Shown here: in pieces, positions 1 to 5,863 of the stretch | Position numbering within the stretch: the first letter of the stretch is position 1 | How the letters are laid out: the number at the start of each line of letters is the position of its first letter | Source: an uncultured Sphingomonadales bacterium | GTDB lineage: Bacteria > Pseudomonadota > Alphaproteobacteria > Sphingomonadales > Sphingomonadaceae | Assembly: GCA_903893935.1 (NCBI GenBank) | Contig: CAITOD010000181.1 | Coordinates: 1 to 7,645, forward strand | DNA: 7,645 bases | Reading direction: 5' to 3' | Translations under genes and position numbers: made by a program | Notes under the pieces: model-generated | Database searches by the model: none | What the model saw: only the letters and a program-made list of their open reading frames with translations | Told to the model about the DNA's origin: nothing

Positions 1-1001
1 GATCTACGCATGCCCCAATCGAGCGCAATCGATCCGGCAAGGTTGAGGAACCGCGAATAGCTGGAAAGCACCTGCCCTTCGGCCAGCGCAGCCACCATGG
101 CATCGCAGCCCGGCACGGGCGCCAGAACTTCGAAAACCAGTGTATCGATACCGCTGCCGAACCCGGCAACGAGCACGAAATCCCCCGGCCGCGCCGCAGC
201 CAAGGCCAGGCCAAGCCCGAACAGAGGATGTGCGGCACCCAGGTCTCCGGCCAGGTCGGCCAGCGCCTCGCAATGATTGGGGGCAGTGCATTGCAGCGCC
301 TTGGCCGCCGCTTTCCATGTCGCCGACACCGGTTCAGCACAGGCCACTTGCGCCAGTTGCGCCGGTGCAATCCCCGCGTTGGCGCAGGCGGCGCGCACAG
401 CAGGAACGAAGAATTCAGCCACTGCCACATCGCGGACAAAGCGTTCTTCATAGGCATAGGAATGCGGGTGACCGACCGACGCATAGCGATCGATGAAATC
501 GTGCGACAGGCTGGCCTGCCCGGCCAGGCGCGCGGCCGCACCAGCCCCTGTGCGCACCGCCGCGGCGCCGTCACCAAAGGCCAGTTGCGCGGCGCTGCCC
601 GGCGCAGTCTGACGCTTTTCTGCGGCCATGATGATTTCGTCAGAGCCGCTGTTCAGGGCATCAATCAACGCACCGACCCCTGCGCGGCGGGCATTGGCGC
701 TGTCTGATGTGCGCACCGTGCGCGGCAGTGCCAGCGCGTCCAGCGCAATCGCGCTTTGCGCCCGGTCCGTGAAATAGGCCGATGTCGAAGCAAACCGCAA
801 CGCCGCCGGCGCCGCACCTGCACACAGCCCCCGCGCAGCCTCGACCGCCATTGTCAGCGGGTCTTCGTCCCACCCGGCAACCGCGCGCCGGCCGGACCTC
901 GGCATGGCAAGGCCCGACCACGCCAGTTCGCGCGCCGCCGTCTTCCGGTCAAGCCGGAACAGCGGCAGATAGCCGCCGATCTGTGCGATTCCGAAAGTCA
1001 C
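1..1001 (-). CDS. HMG-CoA-synthase-like thiolase-fold protein, partial (3' end outside window)
   Basis: The minus strand is open from GTG 1001 to the left edge (333 codons, no stop). The N-terminus (FGIAQIGGYLPLFRLDR) and GRRAVAGWDED at 38-47 look like the bacterial/archaeal hydroxymethylglutaryl-CoA synthase group, members of which often occur with or fused to a DUF35 OB-fold domain. FGDGAAAV at 142-149 and the glycine-rich AGFGSGIDTLVFE at 279-291 are thiolase-superfamily core motifs. Start choice: GTG 1001 has GGAGG about 6 nt upstream; an in-frame GTG at 1049 would add 16 residues without a clear ribosome site. Oddity: by hand alignment to MvaS-type synthases the catalytic Glu, Cys and His fall on Thr73, Arg105 and about Glu223, so ordinary Claisen chemistry looks unlikely. 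It is divergent from the catabolic operon and may share its control region. The fold is fairly sure; the role is unknown. Any C-terminal OB-fold would lie beyond the left edge. Confidence 0.75.
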   Translation of the reverse strand, partial: MTFGIAQIGGYLPLFRLDRKTAARELAWSGLAMPRSGRRAVAGWDEDPLTMAVEAARGLCAGAAPAALRFASTSAYFTDRAQSAIALDALALPRTVRTSDSANARRAGVGALIDALNSGSDEIIMAAEKRQTAPGSAAQLAFGDGAAAVRTGAGAAARLAGQASLSHDFIDRYASVGHPHSYAYEERFVRDVAVAEFFVPAVRAACANAGIAPAQLAQVACAEPVSATWKAAAKALQCTAPNHCEALADLAGDLGAAHPLFGLGLALAAARPGDFVLVAGFGSGIDTLVFEVLAPVPGCDAMVAALAEGQVLSSYSRFLNLAGSIALDWGMRR

Positions 1002-1073
1002 CAGGCCCTCCGCATTCTGTTCTGCTCCGATCCTGCCCGGCGGCGTCACCAGCCGGAAATCCGCGTCATCAGC

Positions 1074-1101
1074 TTGACAGGATCGAATCAGGTAGTAAAC
1101 A
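1074..1101 (+). promoter_or_regulatory. Candidate promoter of the rightward catabolic operon
   Basis: A perfect -35 hexamer TTGACA (1074-1079) is followed after 16 bases by TAAACA (1096-1101), which matches the -10 consensus at 3 of 6 positions. Transcription would start near 1108, leaving a long leader of about 150 bases before the acyl-CoA dehydrogenase ATG. The weak -10 would suit a regulated promoter, but the match may be chance. Confidence 0.3.
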
Positions 1102-1116
1102 GCTTAACATTATCTG
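1089..1116. promoter_or_regulatory. Imperfect 28-bp dyad, candidate operator
   Basis: The half-sites CAGGTAGT (1089-1096) and ATTATCTG (1109-1116) are inverted copies at 6 of 8 positions, the two mismatches being G:T, and the centre is the self-complementary AGCT (1101-1104). The dyad is centred between 1102 and 1103 and overlaps the promoter-like elements on both strands, so a bound repressor could block both directions. The MarR-type protein encoded at 2500-2979 is the only regulator visible in the window and is the obvious candidate ligand. MarR operators are more often 16-20 bp, so a TetR-type or other factor is possible. Confidence 0.35.
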
Positions 1117-1120
1117 GCAA
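1092..1120 (-). promoter_or_regulatory. Candidate promoter of the leftward thiolase-fold gene
   Basis: Read on the minus strand, TTGCCA (1120-1115) is followed after exactly 17 bases by TACTAC (1097-1092). The -35 matches the sigma70 consensus at 5 of 6 positions and the -10 at only 3 of 6. Transcription would begin near 1085, giving an untranslated leader of roughly 85 bases before GTG 1001. It is a by-eye assignment. Confidence 0.35.
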
Positions 1121-1182
1121 GGGCTGGTTCTGAGAGACGTATGACAAACCGGGGCAACGCACAATCTGCAGACACGCCGCAA

Positions 1183-1209
1183 ACGGCAGTGGCCAGCACG
1201 GCCTGCCGT
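1183..1209 (+). other. Bulged hairpin in the operon leader
   Basis: ACGGCA (1183-1188) pairs with TGCCGT (1204-1209), and inside it GGCC (1191-1194) pairs with GGCC (1200-1203) around the loop AGCAC, with a 2-nt bulge (GT) on the left arm. It lies in the predicted leader about 50 bases before the dehydrogenase ATG. No T-run follows, so it is not an intrinsic terminator. In GC-rich DNA a stem of this size may be incidental. Confidence 0.35.
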
Positions 1210-1261
1210 GATGGCGTGGCAGCCCGGACAACCCGCCAGGCGTGTTTGGGGCACTGACGCG

Positions 1262-2425
1262 ATGATCGAAAGAAACCTGTTTCAGCCCGAACACGAGATG
1301 TGGCGCGAAACCGTGCGCCGCTTCATCGCAGACGAAATCGTTCCCTATCACGAACAATGGGAAAAGGACGGGATTGTCCCGCGCGACCTGTGGCTGAAGG
1401 CGGGCGCGGCGGGCATGCTGTGCTGCACGGTGCCGGAAGAATATGGCGGGCTGGGGCTCGATTACCTGTTCGACGTGGTGGTGTTTGAGGAACTGTGGCG
1501 CGTGGGCGCCAGCGGCCCGGGGTTCCTGATCCACACCGATCTGGTCGCGACCTATATCCTGTCGTTCGGCAGCGAAGAGCAAAAGCGCCACTGGTTGCCG
1601 AAAATGGTGCGCGGTGAAGCGATCGGCTCGCTTGGCATGACCGAGCCGCACGCCGGCAGCGATCTGAAGGCGATCCGCACCAAGGCTGAACGCGACGGCA
1701 ATCATTTTGTCATCAATGGCCAGAAAGTGTTCATTTCCAACGGCCAGATGTGTGATGTTCTGGTGCTGGCCACCAAGACCGACACCTTGGCGGGTGCCAA
1801 AGGCGTGACCTTGTTTCTGGTCGATGCCAGCCTGCCCGGGTTCAAGCGCGGCAAGAATCTCGACAAGCTGGGGATGAAGGCGCAGGACACTTCGGAACTG
1901 TTCTTTGACGATTTGCGCGTGTCTTCCGACGCCATGCTGGGCGATGAAGGCAAAGGCTTTGCGCTGATGATGACCAAGCTGGCGCAGGAACGGCTGGCGC
2001 AGGCGATCCGGTCAGCCACGGTGACCGAAACGGTAATCGACTATACGGTTGACTATACCAGCGAGCGCCGGGCCTTTGACCAGACCATCGGTGATTTCCA
2101 GAATACGCAATTCGTGCTTGCCGATCTGAAGGCCAGGTCCGTGATGGCGCGGGTTTTTACCGACAAGTGCATCGATCTGTTCATGCAGGGCAGACTTGAT
2201 CCGGTCGATGCCGCAATGGCCAAGATGGTAACATCCGAACTGCATTGCGAAACCGTCGACAAATGCCTGCAATTGTTCGGCGGCTGGGGCTATATGTGGG
2301 AATACCCGATCGCCCGGGCCTATGCCGATGCCCGGATTGTCAAAATCGCCGGCGGATCGATCGAAGTGATGAAAACGATCATTTCGCGCGAGATGTTCAA
2401 GGGCAAGCTGAGCGCAAAAAGGTGA
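1262..2425 (+). CDS. Acyl-CoA dehydrogenase (isovaleryl/long-chain type active site)
   Basis: 387-residue FAD-dependent acyl-CoA dehydrogenase that would introduce an alpha,beta double bond into an acyl-CoA and pass electrons to ETF. The standard three-part fold is present: N-terminal helices (about 5-120), the beta domain with GMTEPHAGSD (125-134) and GQKVFISN (153-160), and a C-terminal helical domain ending in a GG-containing loop and a helix (364-380). The position that carries the catalytic Glu in medium-chain enzymes is Gly in IAGGSIEVM. A Glu occurs instead at E243 in AQERLAQ, matching isovaleryl- and long-chain-type enzymes. The start at ATG 1262 fits the family N-terminus (MIERNLFQPEHEM); in-frame GTG 1208 would add an uncharacteristic 18-residue tail. 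The Shine-Dalgarno is weak (GGGG near 1248-1251). As first gene of the operon it is the likely ring-desaturating step, analogous to the AliB-type cyclohexanecarboxyl-CoA dehydrogenase. The substrate is inferred from context only. Confidence 0.93.
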   Translation: MIERNLFQPEHEMWRETVRRFIADEIVPYHEQWEKDGIVPRDLWLKAGAAGMLCCTVPEEYGGLGLDYLFDVVVFEELWRVGASGPGFLIHTDLVATYILSFGSEEQKRHWLPKMVRGEAIGSLGMTEPHAGSDLKAIRTKAERDGNHFVINGQKVFISNGQMCDVLVLATKTDTLAGAKGVTLFLVDASLPGFKRGKNLDKLGMKAQDTSELFFDDLRVSSDAMLGDEGKGFALMMTKLAQERLAQAIRSATVTETVIDYTVDYTSERRAFDQTIGDFQNTQFVLADLKARSVMARVFTDKCIDLFMQGRLDPVDAAMAKMVTSELHCETVDKCLQLFGGWGYMWEYPIARAYADARIVKIAGGSIEVMKTIISREMFKGKLSAKR

Positions 2426-2468
2426 ACCGGCTTACCCGATCCCTTGCGCAAGACGCCACGATGGCTAG

Positions 2469-2490
2469 TCCGGGAGAATCCTCTCCCGGA
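2469..2490 (+). promoter_or_regulatory. Perfect 9-bp hairpin/palindrome overlapping the marR ribosome site
   Basis: TCCGGGAGA (2469-2477) and TCTCCCGGA (2482-2490) are perfect inverted copies around the 4-base loop ATCC. The right arm ends inside the GGAG (2488-2491) that serves as Shine-Dalgarno for ATG 2500, so the RNA stem would partly hide it. No T-run follows, so it is not a normal terminator. As DNA it could equally be an operator for the regulator's own control; as RNA it could lower marR translation or stabilise the upstream dehydrogenase message. Confidence 0.6.
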
Positions 2491-2499
2491 GTTCAAAGC

Positions 2500-2979
2500 A
2501 TGATCCAGAAGACCCTCGAAACCAACTTGCGCTTCGGCTTTTTGATTCACGATGTGTCGCGCCTGCGCCGCATCGTGGTCGACCGGGCGCTCAAACCGCT
2601 GGGCCTTACCCGGTCGCAATGGTGGGTGCTGGCGTTCCTGTCGCGCCGCGACGGCATGACGCAGACTGCGCTGGCCGGCGATCTTGATCTGACCAAAGTC
2701 GCGATTGGCGGCTTGATCGACCGCATGGAAAGCGCGGGCTTTGTCGAACGGCGGGCCGACGAGCGCGATGCCCGGGCGCGCCGCGTTTTTCTGACGCGGG
2801 CCGGCCAGAAACTGGTGACGACCATTCGCGAAAGCGTCGACGATGTCGAAGCGGACATTCTGGCCGACGTGACCGAGGACGAGCTCGACGCGGCAGCGCG
2901 CGTGCTGGTCAAGATCAAGGCGCGCCTGCTCGATATGTCGGGCGCCGAAGCCGATGGCGGCCAGGACGATGTGACCTGA
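2500..2979 (+). CDS. MarR-family transcriptional regulator (BadR-like role proposed)
   Basis: 159-residue winged-helix regulator. The MarR layout is clear: an N-terminal dimerisation helix (about 5-35), a helix-turn-helix around TQTALAGDLDLTKVAIGGLI (54-73), a wing with the typical DERDARARRVFLT (87-99), and a long C-terminal dimerisation helix (103-147). MarR proteins bind palindromic operators as dimers and usually repress until a small ligand, often an aromatic or acyl-CoA compound, releases them. The start is ATG 2500 because GGAG lies 8 nt upstream; in-frame ATG 2461 would add 13 residues and would put the hairpin at 2469-2490 inside the coding region. The gene sits inside the catabolic operon, 25 bases before the BadH-like gene. 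In Rhodopseudomonas palustris the MarR protein BadR controls the cyclohexanecarboxylate genes, which makes a similar role plausible here; orthology was not tested. Confidence 0.92.
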   Translation: MIQKTLETNLRFGFLIHDVSRLRRIVVDRALKPLGLTRSQWWVLAFLSRRDGMTQTALAGDLDLTKVAIGGLIDRMESAGFVERRADERDARARRVFLTRAGQKLVTTIRESVDDVEADILADVTEDELDAAARVLVKIKARLLDMSGAEADGGQDDVT

Positions 2980-3004
2980 CCGCGCTGAATTGAGGGAGGA
3001 ATCT

Positions 3005-3766
3005 GTGAAGGGATTGCAAGGCAAAGTGGCCGTGGTGACAGGCGGTGGCCAGGGCATCGGCCGGGCACTGACGCTGCGGCTGGCAGAAGAAGGCTGCAAA
3101 GTCGCGATCTTTGACCTGAACCCCGCCGCGGGCGAGGAAACGGCCCGCCTGGCCGGCGAAGCGGCAACGATCCGCACCTGGCAGCTCGATGTCAGCGACC
3201 TTCCTGCTGTAGAAGCCGCCGTGGCCGCGGTCGAAGCCGAACTTGGCCCGATCTGGGTGCTGGTCAACAACGCCGGGTGGGACCGCCCTGCCCCGTTCCT
3301 GAAAACCACGCCCGATTTCTGGGACAAAGTCATTGCCATCAATCTGAAGGGCAATCTGAACACCCATTTCGCCGTGGCCGGCCTGATGGCGGCGCGCGGG
3401 GGCGGCAGGATCATCAACATCGCATCTGACGCGGCCAAAGTCGGCACCGCGATGGAGGCGGTCTATTCGGCGTGCAAAGGCGGCCTGATCAGCTTTACCA
3501 AGTCGATCGCGCGCGAATTGGCGCGCAAGAACGTGCTGTGCAACTGCGTCTGCCCCGGCCCCACCAACACGCCGATGATGGCCGAAGTCGCCGGCACCGG
3601 GCCGGATGCGGAAAAATGGAAAGCTGCGCTGGAACGCGGCATTCCGCTGGGCCGCATGGGCGAGCCTGAAGATTATGCCGGGATCGTGGCAATGCTCGCC
3701 TCGGACGACGGCGCCTATATCACCGGCCAAGCGATTTCGGTCTCTGGCGGCATGAACATGGTCTGA
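3005..3766 (+). CDS. badH: BadH-like short-chain dehydrogenase (2-hydroxycyclohexanecarboxyl-CoA dehydrogenase type)
   Basis: 253-residue classical SDR. It has the nucleotide site TGGGQGIG (12-19), an acidic residue after beta-2 (IFDLN, D37) pointing to NAD(H), NNAG (88-91), and the catalytic set N113, S141, Y154 and K158 (YSACK). It resembles BadH through NNAGWD, NIASDAAKVG, EAVYSACKGGL, CPGPTNTP and the end SVSGG. BadH oxidises 2-hydroxycyclohexanecarboxyl-CoA to the 2-keto ester, preparing it for BadI, and a BadI-like gene lies 46 bases downstream. The start is GTG 3005 with a strong GGGAGGA 4 nt upstream; an in-frame TTG at 2990 overlaps that ribosome site and is not favoured. The enzyme class is secure. 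The exact substrate is inferred from family resemblance and the neighbour, and a different alicyclic or ordinary 3-hydroxyacyl-CoA remains possible. Confidence 0.85.
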   Translation: MKGLQGKVAVVTGGGQGIGRALTLRLAEEGCKVAIFDLNPAAGEETARLAGEAATIRTWQLDVSDLPAVEAAVAAVEAELGPIWVLVNNAGWDRPAPFLKTTPDFWDKVIAINLKGNLNTHFAVAGLMAARGGGRIINIASDAAKVGTAMEAVYSACKGGLISFTKSIARELARKNVLCNCVCPGPTNTPMMAEVAGTGPDAEKWKAALERGIPLGRMGEPEDYAGIVAMLASDDGAYITGQAISVSGGMNMV

Positions 3767-3812
3767 CCCTTCAGACCTGCCGACATCACATCCTGCAACG
3801 AAAGGACGGGTC

Positions 3813-4604
3813 ATGAGCACCCCCCAGTTCGAAGACATCCTTTACGAAGTGCGCGGGCGCGCCGCATGGGTCATTATCAACCGGCCAAAGCTGTACAACG
3901 CGTTCCGCGCGCAGACGATCGAGGAACTGATCGCCGCGTTCAAGCTGGCGGCCGATGACCGCGGCGTATCCTCGGTCGTGCTGACCGGCGCGGGCGACAA
4001 GGCATTCTGCACGGGCGGCGACCAGTCCGCGCATGAAGGCCAATACGATGGTCGTGGCATTGTCGGCCTGCCGATCGACGAATTCCAGTCGATCATCCGC
4101 GACATTCCAAAGCCGGTGATCGCACGGGTCAACGGGTTTGCAATCGGCGGCGGCAATGTGTTCGCCACGCTGTGCGACCTCACCATTGCCGCCGACACGG
4201 CCAAGTTCGGCCAGGTCGGGCCGAAAGTGGGTTCGGTTGATGCCGGCTGGGGCACGGCGCTGCTCGCCCGCCATATCGGTGACAAGCGCGCCCGCGAAAT
4301 GTGGTTCCTCAACGAACAGTATACCGCGCAGCAGGCGTTCGAAATGGGCCTGGTCAACAAAGTCGTGCCGGCGGCAGAGCTCGATGATGCGGTCAACGCC
4401 TGGACCGAAACGCTGGGGCAGCGGTCGCCCACTGCGCTGGCCCTGGCCAAACGCAGCTTCAACGCCGACAGCGAAAACATCCGCGGGATCTCGATGCTGT
4501 CGCTTAATGCGGTGAAGCTGTTCTATGACACCGAGGAATCGAAGGAAGGTGTGCGCGCGTTCAGCGAACGGCGCGCGCCTGATTTTCACAAGTACGTGAA
4601 ATAA
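3813..4604 (+). CDS. badI: BadI-like 2-ketocyclohexanecarboxyl-CoA hydrolase (MenB/crotonase fold)
   Basis: 263-residue crotonase-fold enzyme of the MenB/BadI branch. BadI adds water across the ring C-C bond of 2-ketocyclohexanecarboxyl-CoA to give pimelyl-CoA, a reversed Dieckmann reaction. Visible support: CTGGDQS (66-72) followed by the branch-typical YDGRG (78-82), the oxyanion stretch GFAIGGGN (108-115), GPKVGSVDAGWG (136-147) and the C-terminal LFYDTEES (236-243). S141, D143 and Y238 match MenB-type catalytic positions. The two Glu residues of true enoyl-CoA hydratases are absent (Asn115 in GGGN, Asp in GSVD), so a hydratase call would be wrong. ATG 3813 is preceded by AAAGGA at suitable distance. 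Placement directly after the BadH-like gene strongly supports ring cleavage. Ring hydrolases of steroid catabolism such as EchA20 are the main alternative, so ring type and substituents remain open. Confidence 0.85.
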   Translation: MSTPQFEDILYEVRGRAAWVIINRPKLYNAFRAQTIEELIAAFKLAADDRGVSSVVLTGAGDKAFCTGGDQSAHEGQYDGRGIVGLPIDEFQSIIRDIPKPVIARVNGFAIGGGNVFATLCDLTIAADTAKFGQVGPKVGSVDAGWGTALLARHIGDKRAREMWFLNEQYTAQQAFEMGLVNKVVPAAELDDAVNAWTETLGQRSPTALALAKRSFNADSENIRGISMLSLNAVKLFYDTEESKEGVRAFSERRAPDFHKYVK

Positions 4605-4608
4605 CCGG

Positions 4609-4649
4609 CCGGAGCGCAGGATCATGGCCCCCCGGTTCCTGCGCTCCGG
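4609..4649 (+). promoter_or_regulatory. 13-bp perfect hairpin enclosing the CoA-transferase start site
   Basis: CCGGAGCGCAGGA (4609-4621) and TCCTGCGCTCCGG (4637-4649) are perfect inverted copies around a 15-base loop (4622-4636). The left arm contains the purine-rich stretch that must act as Shine-Dalgarno, and the loop carries the ATG at 4624-4626. The right arm lies in the first codons of the gene, so the match also had to be compatible with coding. In the mRNA this would hide the ribosome site, suggesting translational control or coupling to ribosomes finishing the BadI-like gene 19 bases upstream. No T-run follows, so it is not a terminator. Confidence 0.65.
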
Positions 4650-5862
4650 AGGCTTGCCCGCGGTTCTGCCGCCGGGCGGACTGGCACTGGTTTCGTCGTG
4701 TTCGGCCGAATCCGATGTGCTGATCGCCGAAGTCGCTGCGGCCGGCGCGGCGTTGGGCCACAGGACCTTTTCGGGAATTTTCGTGCCCGGGCTGAACCGG
4801 GCCACCTGGCGCGCCGGGCCTGAAAGCAACGTGCTGACCTTTTTCCAGACACCGGAACTGCGCCGCGAAGGCCCGCGCAGCCGGTTTCTGCCGCTGTGTT
4901 ACCAGGATATTCTGCGGCTTTATCGTGCGCACGCGCCAGATGCCGCACTGTTCATGTGCAGCCCACCCGATGCCGACGGCAATTGCAGCTTTGGCGCCGA
5001 AACCGCGTTCATCGCCGCCTTGTGGCGCGACATCCCGGTGCGCATCGCCCACATCAACTCGGCAATGCCACGCACGGCGGGTGATCCGGGCATACCGTTC
5101 AGCGCGCTGACCGGCTGGTTCGAAGCCGAACAGCCCTTGCGCACGATGCACAGCGCAGGCGATGCGACCAGCAGCGCCATCGCCGCGCAGATCGTGCCGC
5201 TGATCCCCCACGGCGCAACGCTGCAGGCCGGACTGGGCAAGATCCCCGATGCGGTGCTGCGCGCGCTTGGCAACCATCGCGATTTGCGGCTGCACACCGG
5301 CCTGATCGGTGATGGCGCCCTGGAACTGGTGCGGTCGGGCGCGATGGCGCCGGGGCGTTCGGCGCTGGTCGGGGTCGCGATCGGCAGTACCGCGCTTTAT
5401 GCCGGGTTGGACGATCCGCATTTCCGGTTCTGCCCGGTCACGGTAACCCACGATCCCGCCACGCTTGCGGCAATCGAATGCTTCGTCACGATCAATTCGG
5501 CAATGGAGGTCGATCTGTATGGCCAGGTCCATGCCGAAGCATCGGCGCGCGGGTTCCAGTCGGGCCCCGGTGGCGCCAGCGACTATGCCCGGGGCGCGCG
5601 CACAGGCGGGCTGCGGATTATCGCGCTGCCGGCCACGGCGGGCGGGGTCAGCCGGATCGTTGCGGCAGGTGCCGGCCATGGCCCGGTTTCCCTGTCGCGG
5701 TTCGACGTAGACGTGGTCGTAACAGAACATGGCGTGGCCGATCTGCGCAACCTTGGCCATGCGGAACGCGCGGCGGCGCTGATCGCCATTGCCGCCCCCG
5801 GCCATCGCGAAACACTTGCCCGGCATTGGCGCGACACCATGCAGGGCCTGCAGGAGACATGA
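4624..5862 (+). CDS. Acetyl-CoA hydrolase/transferase family CoA-transferase
   Basis: 412-residue single-chain enzyme of the acetyl-CoA hydrolase/4-hydroxybutyrate CoA-transferase family, which moves CoA between carboxylic acids through a glutamyl-CoA intermediate. Seen in order: SGIFVPGLN (50-58) in the N-terminal domain, AGLGKIPDAVL (202-212), a HTGLIGDGALELV loop (224-236), and INSAMEVDLYGQVHAE (290-305), where E295 sits at the expected nucleophilic Glu, then a C-terminal domain with TEHGVADLRNL (367-377). It starts at ATG 4624, with its ribosome site in the hairpin 4609-4649; a TTG at 4654 lies one base after GGAGG, too close to be a likely start. It ends one base before the BKACE start codon, so the two are probably made together. 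It could load CoA onto the incoming acid, there being no CoA ligase in view, or remove CoA from a beta-ketoacyl-CoA to feed the BKACE. Substrate unknown; a hydrolase role is possible. Confidence 0.88.
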   Translation: MAPRFLRSGGLPAVLPPGGLALVSSCSAESDVLIAEVAAAGAALGHRTFSGIFVPGLNRATWRAGPESNVLTFFQTPELRREGPRSRFLPLCYQDILRLYRAHAPDAALFMCSPPDADGNCSFGAETAFIAALWRDIPVRIAHINSAMPRTAGDPGIPFSALTGWFEAEQPLRTMHSAGDATSSAIAAQIVPLIPHGATLQAGLGKIPDAVLRALGNHRDLRLHTGLIGDGALELVRSGAMAPGRSALVGVAIGSTALYAGLDDPHFRFCPVTVTHDPATLAAIECFVTINSAMEVDLYGQVHAEASARGFQSGPGGASDYARGARTGGLRIIALPATAGGVSRIVAAGAGHGPVSLSRFDVDVVVTEHGVADLRNLGHAERAAALIAIAAPGHRETLARHWRDTMQGLQET

Positions 5863-5863
5863 C

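Larger units (their letters stand above)
1002..1261. promoter_or_regulatory. Divergent intergenic control region
   Basis: This 260-base stretch separates the two divergent genes and should carry both promoters. It is locally more AT-rich around 1081-1115 than the flanking coding DNA, as expected for promoters. It contains promoter-like hexamers on both strands, an imperfect dyad, a small hairpin at 1183-1209 and a short open frame at 1141-1257; each is discussed separately. No RNA gene or conserved protein was recognised in it. Confidence 0.7.

Noticed and set aside
140..707. Plus-strand frames over the left-hand gene
   Set aside because: They are shadows of the leftward thiolase-fold gene, whose 333-codon frame has coherent superfamily motifs.
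1208..1261. N-terminal extension of the acyl-CoA dehydrogenase to GTG 1208
   Set aside because: The added 18 residues do not look like the family N-terminus and there is no ribosome site before 1208, whereas MIERNLFQPEHEM from 1262 fits.
2469..2490. Hairpin read as a rho-independent terminator of the dehydrogenase gene
   Set aside because: No run of T follows the stem (GTTCAAAGC instead), and the same-strand operon continues.
2245..2499. Upstream in-frame extension of marR into the dehydrogenase gene
   Set aside because: It would overlap the dehydrogenase coding region, and the MarR family fold begins at about ATG 2500, which has its own GGAG.
2320..3447. 375-codon minus-strand frame opposite marR and the SDR gene
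   Set aside because: Same reason: no family motif, and it is antisense to a clear MarR and SDR. The minus-strand frames at 2915-3838, 3786-4829 and 5648-6811 are rejected likewise.
3764..3813. TGACCC (3764-3769) and GGGTCA (3808-3813) inverted repeat between the SDR and BadI-like genes
   Set aside because: Only 6 bp with a 38-base spacer; expected by chance in GC-rich DNA.
3813..4604. Annotation of the BadI-like protein as a generic enoyl-CoA hydratase
   Set aside because: Both hydratase Glu positions are replaced, and the MenB/BadI Ser-Asp-Tyr set is present.
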